Of a DNA stretch of 64,000 nt, positions 1 through 7,061 are shown in pieces. This DNA is from Capillimicrobium parvum. GTDB lineage: Bacteria > Actinomycetota > Thermoleophilia > Solirubrobacterales > Solirubrobacteraceae. Positions within the stretch are counted from its first letter, which is position 1; every line of letters starts with the position of its first letter. The stretch spans positions 4,712,001 to 4,776,000 of the forward strand of contig NZ_CP087164.1 of NCBI RefSeq assembly GCF_021172045.1. The letters run 5' to 3'. The position numbers and the translations under genes were made by a program. The notes under the pieces were generated by a model. It searched no databases. It saw only the letters and a list, made by a program, of their open reading frames with translations, and was not told where the DNA came from.

Positions 1-687
1 TGCGGGCCGGGAGCCGTCCTGAGCCACTTCGCCGCCGGGGTGAAGTGGGGATACGTCGAGTGGGACGACCGGCTGCCCGAGGTGACCGTCATGGGTGACG
101 CGACACGGGTGCACCGTGGCATCCGCGTCCATCGCACGGCGGCGTTGGCGCCCCACGAGACGCTCCGGTTCGACGGCATCCCGATCACCTCGCCCCTGCG
201 GACGCTGCTCGACCTGGCGGCGGTCGTCGACGAGCAGACCCTGCGGCGCGCGGTGCGGCGCGCGCAGGGCCTGAGGCGCGTCACGGTCCGTCAGATCGCC
301 GAGCTGCTGCGCCGGTGCGGTCCTCGGCGCGGCGTGCGCCGGCTGGCGCGCATCATCGCCACCGGGCCGGCGCCGACCCGCAGCGAGCTGGAGAACGTGG
401 TGCTCGACCTGCTGATCGACGGCGGGTTCGCCCACCCCGACGTCAACCGCGCGCTGCGGCTCGACGGCCGCCGCGTCGTTCCCGACTTCCGCTGGCCCGC
501 CGAGCGCCTGGTGGTCGAGGCCGACGGCGCGGCCTGGCACGACAACCCGGTGGCTCGGCAGGAGGACGCCGAGCGCCAGGCCGTCCTCGAGGCCCACGGC
601 GAGCGTGTGCTCCGCGTGACGTGGAACCAGGCGGTCGCGCGCCCCGCGCAGACGCTCGCTCGGCTCCCGGGCGGCCGGCGTCCCGGA
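1..687 (+). CDS. DUF559/AbiEi-like endonuclease-domain protein, 5' truncated, native stop missing
   Basis: The frame is open from the first base and already encodes GPGAVLSH, a motif normally well inside these proteins, so the start lies outside the window. The AbiEi/HTH-like N-terminal part is followed by a DUF559 (Vsr-like) nuclease-fold part: VVPDFRWP, VVEADGAAWH and ERVLRVTW are the usual conserved blocks. DUF559 proteins normally stop shortly after the last block. Here the frame instead runs through a hairpin element and a G/C tract and does not stop until 1989, antisense to two real genes. I end the gene at the hairpin; the native stop has probably been lost. Family assignment is fairly sure. 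The function (nuclease or antitoxin-like) is unknown. Confidence 0.6.
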
Positions 688-689
688 TC

Positions 690-732
690 GAGCGTCGAGT
701 TCCTCAGCATGACGTTGAGGAAGTCGACGCTC
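690..732. repeat. Hairpin element copy 1 (17-bp arms, one G-G mismatch)
   Basis: Left arm 690-706 (GAGCGTCGAGTTCCTCA) and right arm 716-732 (TGAGGAAGTCGACGCTC) are inverted copies with a 9-nt loop. The only mismatch is G699 opposite G723. A second copy at 44691-44743 has the same core and the same G-G mismatch. Both copies are followed on the right by G-rich low-complexity DNA. It could be a REP-like extragenic palindrome or a terminator. Confidence 0.75.
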
Positions 733-735
733 GCC

Positions 736-915
736 GCGTGGGGCGCGGCCGCGTGGGGGCGCGACCGCGTGGGGCGCGGCCGCGCGGCGGGGCGGGGCGC
801 GGGCGCGCGGCGGGGCGGGGCGGGGCGGCCGCGCGGCGGGGCGGGGCGGGGCGGCCCGCGCGGCGGGGCGGGGCGGCCACGCGCGGCGGGCGGGCGGCGG
901 GGCGGAGCGGGGCGC
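736..915. repeat. G/C low-complexity tract with quadruplex potential
   Basis: This is almost pure G and C, built from imperfect repeats of GGGGCGGGGC and GCGCGGC. Several runs of three or four G separated by 1-7 nt fit the G-quadruplex pattern on the plus strand. It lies directly after the hairpin and runs up to the stop of the convergent acyltransferase gene. It is not credible as coding sequence: the encoded residues are only G, R, A and P. Confidence 0.7.
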
Positions 916-1713
916 TCAGGCCGGGGCGGCGCTGCCGCGCTTGGACCGGCGCAGCGCCCGCTGCTGGTCGCGCACCCGCTGGGCGATCCCACGGCGGCCG
1001 TGCTGCTCGAGGCCCGCGTGCAGCTCCTTGATGCGGGCGAAGATCTCGTCGGCGACCTCCTGCTGACGCTCGCGCGACGGGTCCGCCTCGACCGGGAACG
1101 CCACTGGCTCGCCGTACTGGACGGTGACCTTCGGGAACTGCAGCTTCTTCCAGTTGCGCACGCGGTGCGAACCGAAGATCGCCACCGGCACGACCGGGGC
1201 GCCCGACGTGAGCGCCAGCCGGCCGATCCCCGGCTTGGCCTGGTCGGCGAGCTTGCCGGTCCGCGACCGGCCGGCCTCCGGATACATCGCGATGCAGCCG
1301 CCGTTCTCGAGGATCCCCTCGGCGGTGAGGAACGCGTCCTCGTCGCGGGCGCCGCGGCGCACGGGGAACACCCCGCCGTGGGTGTAGATCCACTGCATCG
1401 GCGGCGTGAACAGCTGCGACTTCGCCATGAACCGGATCCGCCGGCGGACGAACATCCCGCACAGGAAGTGGTCCATGAACGAGAAGTGGTTCGGGGCGAT
1501 GATGACCGACCCCGACGCCGGCACGTTGTCCGCGCCGATCGCCCGCGCGCGGAACGCGGTGTAGCCCCAGATCGTCGTCAGGGTCCGCACCAGCTCGTAG
1601 ACGTAGTCCGGCTCGCGGGTGCGCGCGCGCTCGTGGAACCGATCGAAGTACTCCTTGGGGCGCGGGTCCCGGTAGACCTGCTCCTTCAGCCCCGACAGCT
1701 TCTCGTCCGTCAT
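916..1713 (-). CDS. 1-acyl-sn-glycerol-3-phosphate acyltransferase (PlsC family)
   Basis: A 265-aa protein of the PlsC/LPLAT family, which transfers an acyl chain to lysophosphatidate or a related acceptor at the membrane. The catalytic HX4D motif is NHFSFMD (His76, Asp81). The acceptor-binding block is PEAGRSR (about 145-151), and the VVPVAI block is at about 174-179. The start has a good Shine-Dalgarno (AGGGAG) about 5 nt upstream. It follows glpK by 31 nt on the same strand, so the pair could feed glycerol 3-phosphate into phospholipid synthesis. The exact acyl acceptor is not resolvable. Confidence 0.88.
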   Translation of the reverse strand: MTDEKLSGLKEQVYRDPRPKEYFDRFHERARTREPDYVYELVRTLTTIWGYTAFRARAIGADNVPASGSVIIAPNHFSFMDHFLCGMFVRRRIRFMAKSQLFTPPMQWIYTHGGVFPVRRGARDEDAFLTAEGILENGGCIAMYPEAGRSRTGKLADQAKPGIGRLALTSGAPVVPVAIFGSHRVRNWKKLQFPKVTVQYGEPVAFPVEADPSRERQQEVADEIFARIKELHAGLEQHGRRGIAQRVRDQQRALRRSKRGSAAPA

Positions 1714-1744
1714 GTGCTCCCTTTACCCGAGGACGCGGCGAGGG

Positions 1745-3205
1745 TTACCGCTGTTCCCAGCCGCGGGCGCGTTCGACCGCGCGTCCCCATCCTTCCAGGA
1801 GCGCGGCGCGCTCGGCGTCCTCCATGCGCGGCTCGAAGCGCGCCCGTTCGCGCCAGCCTCGCTGGACCGTGTCGAGCGTCCACATCCCCACCCCGACGCC
1901 GGCCAGGTACGCGGCGCCCAGCGCGGTCGTCTCGGCCACCTCCGGCACGAGCACCGGCACGCCGAGCAGGTCCGCCTGGAACTGCATGAGCCACCGGTTG
2001 GCGGTCGCGCCGCCGTCGGCCCTCAGCTCGCGCAGCGGATGCGCGCCGACTGCCTCCATCGCCCGCACCGCGTCGACGGTCTGGTACGCCATCGCCTCGA
2101 GCGCCGCCCGCGCCAGATGCGCGCGACCGGTCCCGCGCGTCAACCCGACGATCGTGCCGCGCGCATACGGATCCCAGTACGGCGAGCCGAGCCCGGTCAG
2201 GGCCGGCACGAAGTAGACGCCGTCGTTGGCGTCGAGCGACGCCGCGAGCAGCTCGGTCTCGCCTGCCGCCTCGATGATCCCGAGCCCGTCGCGCAGCCAC
2301 TGCACGCCCGCGCCGGTGACGAAGATCGACGCCTCGAGCGCGTACGTGACGTTGCCGGCGATCTGCCACGCGATCGTCGTCAGCAGCCCCGCGGGGGCCG
2401 GCGGCCGCCGCGATCCCGCGTTGAGCAGCACGAACGAGCCCGTCCCATACGTGTTCTTGCCCATCCCCGGCTCCAGGCAGGCCTGGCCGAACAGCGCCGC
2501 CTGCTGGTCGCCGGCGATCCCCGCCACGGGAACGCCGGCCGCCGTGCGCCCCACCTCGCCGGCGCTCGGCCGCACCGACGGCAGCGCCCGCGACGGCACC
2601 CCGAACAGCTCGCACAGGTCATCGTCCCACGCGCCGCGACGGATGTCGTAGAGCAGCGTCCGCGAGGCGTTGGACGCGTCGGTCACGAGCTCGCCCGTGA
2701 GCTTGAAGACGAGCCACGCGTCGATCGTGCCGAACATCGCCCGCCCCTCGCGCGCCCGCTGCGCCAGCCCGTCCACGTTGCGCAGGAGCCACTCGATCTT
2801 CGTGCCCGAGAAGTACGGATCCAGGACGAGCCCGGTGCGCTCGCGGACGAGCTGCTCGTAGCCGGCCTGGCGCAGCTCGTCGCAGCGCGCCGCGGTCCGC
2901 CGGTCCTGCCACACGAGCGCGCGGTGCAGCGGCTCGCCCGTGGACGGATCCCAGACGCAGACGGTCTCGCGCTGGTTGGTGATGCCGATCCCGTCGAGCT
3001 CGGCTTCCTCCAGACCCGCGTCCTCGAGCGCCTCGTCGGCGACGGCGCGCGTGACGTCCCAGATCTCCGCGGCGTCGTGCTCGACCCACCCCGGTCGCGG
3101 GAAGTGCTGGCCGAACTCGCGGTAGCCGCGGCCGATCAGCTCCCCTTCGGCATCGAAGACGAGACAGGTCGTCCCGGTCGTGCCCTGGTCGATCGCCAGC
3201 AGCAT
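1745..3205 (-). CDS. glpK: Glycerol kinase
   Basis: A 486-aa FGGY-family kinase that phosphorylates glycerol to glycerol 3-phosphate with ATP in the cytoplasm. The N-terminal phosphate-binding motif DQGTTG is at residues 6-11, TNQRET at 76-81 and GDQQAALFGQ at 232-241, where Asp233 is the expected catalytic base. Length is close to the usual 495-505. A GATACT -10 box lies 6 nt before the ATG (3212-3217), suggesting a leaderless transcript. The neighbouring acyltransferase is probably co-transcribed. Confidence 0.95.
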   Translation of the reverse strand: MLLAIDQGTTGTTCLVFDAEGELIGRGYREFGQHFPRPGWVEHDAAEIWDVTRAVADEALEDAGLEEAELDGIGITNQRETVCVWDPSTGEPLHRALVWQDRRTAARCDELRQAGYEQLVRERTGLVLDPYFSGTKIEWLLRNVDGLAQRAREGRAMFGTIDAWLVFKLTGELVTDASNASRTLLYDIRRGAWDDDLCELFGVPSRALPSVRPSAGEVGRTAAGVPVAGIAGDQQAALFGQACLEPGMGKNTYGTGSFVLLNAGSRRPPAPAGLLTTIAWQIAGNVTYALEASIFVTGAGVQWLRDGLGIIEAAGETELLAASLDANDGVYFVPALTGLGSPYWDPYARGTIVGLTRGTGRAHLARAALEAMAYQTVDAVRAMEAVGAHPLRELRADGGATANRWLMQFQADLLGVPVLVPEVAETTALGAAYLAGVGVGMWTLDTVQRGWRERARFEPRMEDAERAALLEGWGRAVERARGWEQR

Positions 3206-3211
3206 CGGCGA

Positions 3212-3217
3212 AGTATC
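3212..3217 (-). promoter_or_regulatory. -10 box of glpK (leaderless)
   Basis: On the minus strand GATACT stands 6 nt before the glpK ATG with no Shine-Dalgarno between, as expected for a leaderless mRNA. The rest of the 277-nt gap up to the glycosyltransferase holds no credible gene. Apart from the hairpin at 3432-3469 I see nothing else in it. Confidence 0.5.
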
Positions 3218-3431
3218 CCGGCCGGGGCCGCCCGGACGCTGGCTGTCCCGTCCAGCGCCCGGGCGATGTCGGCCCCAGCCGGTCCCTCACCGTCGCGGGC
3301 GGCGGTGGGTCAGGCCGCCGGCCGCTCCGCATGCACGACGCACCCCGGCCGGAGGAGGAGAGACCTGCCGGACGTCCGTTGCGGGTGCGGGTGCATGACC
3401 GCAAGCTACGGGCGCGCGGCCCCGCGCCCCA

Positions 3432-3469
3432 CCGACCGGCGGTCGGAACCGGCCTCGACCGCCGGTCGG
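3432..3469 (-). terminator. Perfect 14-bp inverted repeat after the glycosyltransferase gene
   Basis: Arms 3432-3445 and 3456-3469 are perfect inverted copies of CCGACCGGCGGTCG with a 10-nt loop. They start 13 nt past the stop of the minus-strand glycosyltransferase gene. No U-tract follows, so this is a candidate terminator or transcript-stabilising hairpin without the classic tail. Confidence 0.5.
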
Positions 3470-3482
3470 AAGCGGCCGCGCG

Positions 3483-4169
3483 TCAGCGCCGCGCCCACCA
3501 CGCGGCCAGCAGGTCGCGCAGCTGGCGGCCCCGATGCGCGAACCCGCGCCACGTCCGCCCGGTCGCCCGGTGCTCGAGCTCCAGCGGCACCTCGACGACC
3601 CGGAAGCCCGCGCGGGCCGCGTCGATCGTCATGCCGACCTCCATCCCGAACCCCGGCGCGAACGGCGTGACGCAGGCGAGCACCTCGCCGCGCATCGCCC
3701 GCTGGCCCGACAGCGGCGCCGCGAGCTCGAGCCCGGCGGCGCGCCGGATCGCCCACCGCGCCGCCCCGACCGCGAGCCCGAACCCGCCGCCCACCCGGCG
3801 GGCGAACACGGCGACCGCGAGGTCGCCCTCGCCGCGCGCGACCGCATCGAGCAGGCCGGCCAGCCGCGCGGCGCTCTGACCCAGGTCGGCGTCGCACAGC
3901 AGCACGAGCGGCGGATCGGGGGCCGCGGTGACGTCGAGCACCGCCTGCGCCGCGCGCGACGCCGCCGCGCCCTTGCCCGCCGACCGCGAGCTGCGCACCA
4001 CCTCGGCGCCGGCGTCGCGCGCCACCCGCGCCGTCGCATCCGTCGAGCCGTCGTCGGCCACCACCACGCGCGCGCCCGGAAAGGCCTCCCGCAGCGCCGC
4101 GAGCGTCGCCGGCAGGCGGTCGGCCTCGTCACGCGCGGCGATGAGGACGATGGGCGGTCGCGGCGGCAT
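3483..4169 (-). CDS. Family 2 glycosyltransferase
   Basis: I start at the ATG giving MPPRPPIVLIAARDE. The longer open frame upstream is antisense to the biotin carrier gene. The protein is 228 aa. The GT-A nucleotide-binding motifs are visible: VVVADDGSTD (Asp39, Asp40) and LLCDADLG (about 91-97, the DXD-type metal site). It resembles dolichyl-phosphate-mannose-synthase-like GT2 enzymes that use a nucleotide sugar. It has no membrane helix, so it is probably cytosolic or peripheral. Its acceptor is unknown. Confidence 0.85.
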   Translation of the reverse strand: MPPRPPIVLIAARDEADRLPATLAALREAFPGARVVVADDGSTDATARVARDAGAEVVRSSRSAGKGAAASRAAQAVLDVTAAPDPPLVLLCDADLGQSAARLAGLLDAVARGEGDLAVAVFARRVGGGFGLAVGAARWAIRRAAGLELAAPLSGQRAMRGEVLACVTPFAPGFGMEVGMTIDAARAGFRVVEVPLELEHRATGRTWRGFAHRGRQLRDLLAAWWARR

Positions 4170-4227
4170 GCGGACGGCTATCGTGCCAGCCACCGTCGTC
4201 ATCTGCCGTTTGAGGAAGGAGGGCACG

Positions 4228-4440
4228 TTGCCCGAGGTCGAGGCCCACATCACGGGCACCGTGTGGAAGATCGAGTGCCGGATCGGCGACGACGTCGCCG
4301 AGGGCGACACGGTCGTCATCCTCGAGTCGATGAAGATGGAGATGCCGGTCGAGGCCGAGGACGCCGGCACAGTCAAGGAGATCCTCTGCGAGGAGGGCCA
4401 GGCGGTCAGCGAAGGCGACACCCTCGTCGTCCTCGCCTAG
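4228..4440 (+). CDS. Biotin/lipoyl carrier protein (BCCP-type, 70 aa)
   Basis: A stand-alone biotin carrier domain. The biotinylation motif ESMKMEM places the biotin-accepting lysine at Lys36. The start is TTG at 4228, chosen because a very strong Shine-Dalgarno (AGGAAGGAGGG, 4213-4223) stands just before it and the domain begins at once. A TATCGT -10 box at 4179-4184 would give a leader of about 37 nt. It is expected to act as swinging arm of an acyl-CoA carboxylase or biotin-dependent decarboxylase. The carboxylase subunits are not nearby. A crotonase follows by 24 nt. Confidence 0.88.
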   Translation: MPEVEAHITGTVWKIECRIGDDVAEGDTVVILESMKMEMPVEAEDAGTVKEILCEEGQAVSEGDTLVVLA

Positions 4441-4464
4441 GCGACCCCCCAGGCCACCACGCGC

Positions 4465-5271
4465 ATGCCCGGCGAGGTCCTCGTCGACGAACCCGCCGAC
4501 GGGGTCGTCCGGCTCACCATCTCCAACCCCGAGAAGCGCAACGCGCTCGACCACGCGATCCTCGACCGTCTGGCCGAGCTCCTGCGCACGCTCGACGCCC
4601 CCGCGGTCGTGCTGACCGGCACGCACGGGATGTTCTCGTCGGGCTACGACATCGGCGATCTCTCCATCGACTCCGTCGGCGCAGCCACGTCCGACGTCTT
4701 CGCCGTCGAGGCGGAGAAGCTCGTCGCCCATCCCTTCGCAGCGGCGATCCAGGCGCTCGAGGCCTACCCCTACGCGACGGTCGCCGCGCTGTCGGGCCAC
4801 ACCATCGGCGGCGGGCTCGAGCTCGCCCTGTCCTGCGACCTGCGCGTCGCCCACGACGGCATCCTGCTGGGCATGCCGCCCGCGAAGCTCGGGCTCGTCT
4901 ACTCGCACACGGGGCTGCGTAAGTTCCTCGACGCGATCGGCGAGCCGCGCACCCGCGAGCTCTTCCTCCTCGGCCGCAACGTGGACGCCGCCACCGCGCT
5001 GCGCTGGGGACTGGTCAATCGCGTCGTCGGGGAGTCCGAGCTCCAGGAGACCGCGCTCGACCTCGCCGAGGAGCTGGCCGGCAACGCCCCGCTGTCGATC
5101 AGCGGCAACAAGCGCGTCATCCGCGAGCTGCTGCGCGCCCGCGGCGCGCTGGATCCCGACGTCGAGCGCGAGCTGCTCGCGCTGCGCGAGGCGTGCTTTC
5201 GCTCCGAGGACCTCAAGGAAGGGGTCCGCGCGTTCGGCGAGAAGCGGCCGGCGCGCTGGCGCAATCGGTAG
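4465..5271 (+). CDS. Enoyl-CoA hydratase/isomerase family protein, decarboxylase-like active site
   Basis: A 268-aa crotonase-fold protein. The oxyanion-hole segments are SGYDIGD (59-65) and GHTIGGG (111-117). The second catalytic glutamate of true hydratases (PEI.LG in the family) is replaced by PPAKLGLVYS around 138-147, which looks like methylmalonyl-CoA decarboxylase-type crotonases. Hydratase activity is therefore doubtful. A decarboxylase or other acyl-CoA role is likely. It sits 24 nt after a biotin carrier gene, so carboxylated acyl-CoA substrates are plausible. Confidence 0.8.
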   Translation: MPGEVLVDEPADGVVRLTISNPEKRNALDHAILDRLAELLRTLDAPAVVLTGTHGMFSSGYDIGDLSIDSVGAATSDVFAVEAEKLVAHPFAAAIQALEAYPYATVAALSGHTIGGGLELALSCDLRVAHDGILLGMPPAKLGLVYSHTGLRKFLDAIGEPRTRELFLLGRNVDAATALRWGLVNRVVGESELQETALDLAEELAGNAPLSISGNKRVIRELLRARGALDPDVERELLALREACFRSEDLKEGVRAFGEKRPARWRNR

Positions 5272-5283
5272 CCGAGGCCGCGA

Positions 5284-5715
5284 TCACGAGCGGCCCGTTC
5301 CCCGTCCCGACGGGTCGGCGGCGCGGCGACGACCGACGGCCATCGCCGGGCAGTCGTCCATCACGACGTCGAGACCCGCCGCGCGCGCCCGCTCGGCCGC
5401 CGCCACGTCGACCACGCCGAGCTGCAACCACACCGCCTTGGCGCCGAGCGCGATCGCCTCGTCGACGTGCGCGCCCGCCTGGTCGGAGCGCCGGAAGATG
5501 TCGACCACGTCGACCGGGCCGGCCGCGGCCAGATCCTCGACGGCGACGTCGCCGGGCGCGTTCGGATTGACGCGGATCACGTCCTTGCCGAGGCGCTCGA
5601 GCAGCGCCGCGATGCGGTGCGAGTCGCGCGACGGGTCCGGCGACCAGCCCACGACCGCCCAGCGGCTGTAGCGGTCGAGCACCTGTCCGGCGTCGGTGTT
5701 CACGAAGCTCGCCAT
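5284..5715 (-). CDS. CoA-binding domain protein (YccU-like)
   Basis: A 143-aa protein of the CoA_binding_2 family (Rossmann fold). It begins with WAVVGWSPDPSRDSHRIA, the nucleotide/CoA-binding loop, followed by VIRVNPNAPGD, VDVVDIFRRSD and VMDDCPAM, all typical. These small proteins bind CoA. Their physiological role is not established. It is convergent with the crotonase gene, with 12 nt between the stops. Confidence 0.82.
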   Translation of the reverse strand: MASFVNTDAGQVLDRYSRWAVVGWSPDPSRDSHRIAALLERLGKDVIRVNPNAPGDVAVEDLAAAGPVDVVDIFRRSDQAGAHVDEAIALGAKAVWLQLGVVDVAAAERARAAGLDVVMDDCPAMAVGRRRAADPSGRGTGRS

Positions 5716-5788
5716 GCACCGGAAGCGTTCCCCATGCGGCGGCGGACGAAGCGGGACGTCTCCGTCATGACGCGTCCGGGACCGCGCC

Positions 5789-5794
5789 TACGCT
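5789..5794 (+). promoter_or_regulatory. -10 box of bioF-like gene
   Basis: TACGCT (TAnnnT class) stands 8 nt before the ATG at 5803 with no Shine-Dalgarno. It predicts a transcript that starts at or within about 2 nt of the start codon. Confidence 0.5.
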
Positions 5795-5802
5795 GGCGGC
5801 CC

Positions 5803-7044
5803 ATGGATCTGCAGCAGCGCCTGGACCACCTGGAAGGTCTGGGCCTCCAGCGCCGGATGCGCATGGTCAGCGGGCCGCAGGGCCCGCGCATCGTCCTCGA
5901 CGGCGAGCCGGTGCTCGTGCTCTGCTCGAGCAACTACCTCGGCCTCGCCGACCATCCCCGGGTGCGTGAGGCGGCGGCGGACGCCGCGATGCGCTGGGGC
6001 GTCGGCGCGGGGGCCGCGCGCGCGGCGAGCGGCACCATGACGGTCCACCGCCGGCTCGAGACCAGGCTCGCGGCCTTCATGCGCACCCCGGCGGCGCTGC
6101 TGTTCGGCTCCGGCTACCTCGCCGCCGTCGGGGTCGTGCCGGCGCTGGCCGAGGCGGGCGGCCTGATCTTCGCCGACGAGCTCAACCACGCGGCCCTCGC
6201 GGACGGCTGCGCGCTGGCCGCGGCCGAGACGCGGCTCTACCGCCACGGTGACGTCGAGCACCTCGCGGCGCTCATGGCGCAGGCCGCAGGGCGACCCATG
6301 CTCGTGGTCACCGACTCGGTGTTCGCCACCGACGGCGACGTCGCCCCACTCGAGGATCTCGCCGCCCTGGCCGAGCGTCATCGCGCGCGGCTCGTCGTCG
6401 ACGAGGGCCACGGGATCGGCTGCCTGGGACCGGGCGGGCGCGGCGCGGTCGCCGAGGCGGGGCTCGAAGGCGCCGTGGACGTGGTGATCGGCTCGCTCGG
6501 CAAGGCGCTCGGCTCCTACGGCGCGTTCGCCGCCTGCGACGGGGTGACCGCCCGCTATCTCGCCCAGCGCGCGCGGACGCTGCTCGGCTCCACCGCCCCG
6601 CCGCCGCCCGCGGTCGCCGGTGCGCTTGCCGCCCTCGAGCTGCTGGCCGAGCAGCCGCAGCGCGTCGCGAAGCTGCAGGCGAACGCCGACGCCCTGCGCG
6701 CCGAGCTCGCCCGCGAGGGCTTCGAGACGGCCGGCTCGACGACGCAGATCGTGGCGGTCGTCGTCGGCGACGCCGCGCTGGCCGCGCGCATCTGTGACGC
6801 GGCGATCGAGCGCGGCGTGCTGGCGGAGGCGCTGCGGCCGCCCGAGGTCCCGCACGGCACCTCGCGCCTGCGCCTGACGGCGATGGCCTCCCACACGAAG
6901 GCCGAGCTGCGCGAGGGCGCGCAGGTGCTGGGCCGCGCCGCGCTGCAGACGGGCTTCCGGCCGGGCGCGGGCCTGCCGGTGGCGGCCACCCACGCACTCC
7001 CTGCCAGGCCGGGCGTCTTCGACGCCGAGGCGCGCGCGGCATAG
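5803..7044 (+). CDS. bioF: 8-amino-7-oxononanoate synthase / alpha-oxoamine synthase
   Basis: A 413-aa fold-type I PLP enzyme that condenses alanine with pimeloyl-ACP or -CoA in biotin synthesis. NYLGLADHP is at 44-52, SVFATDGD at 172-179 and DEGHG at 200-204. The PLP lysine is Lys234 in SLGKALG. The start is set at the ATG at 5803, where a TACGCT -10 box precedes it by 8 nt. A C-terminal extension of about 25 aa goes beyond the usual length. No other biotin genes are in the window, so a related oxoamine synthase (KBL-like) cannot be excluded. Confidence 0.82.
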   Translation: MDLQQRLDHLEGLGLQRRMRMVSGPQGPRIVLDGEPVLVLCSSNYLGLADHPRVREAAADAAMRWGVGAGAARAASGTMTVHRRLETRLAAFMRTPAALLFGSGYLAAVGVVPALAEAGGLIFADELNHAALADGCALAAAETRLYRHGDVEHLAALMAQAAGRPMLVVTDSVFATDGDVAPLEDLAALAERHRARLVVDEGHGIGCLGPGGRGAVAEAGLEGAVDVVIGSLGKALGSYGAFAACDGVTARYLAQRARTLLGSTAPPPPAVAGALAALELLAEQPQRVAKLQANADALRAELAREGFETAGSTTQIVAVVVGDAALAARICDAAIERGVLAEALRPPEVPHGTSRLRLTAMASHTKAELREGAQVLGRAALQTGFRPGAGLPVAATHALPARPGVFDAEARAA

Positions 7045-7061
7045 GCGGCGCGCGCCGCGCG

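Noticed and set aside
3206-3482. Small ORFs in the glpK upstream gap (28 to 70 codons)
   Set aside because: They lack ribosome sites, conserved motifs and normal third-position pattern.
5803-7044. Complete biotin operon
   Set aside because: Only the bioF-like gene is here; no bioA, bioB or bioD is seen in the window.
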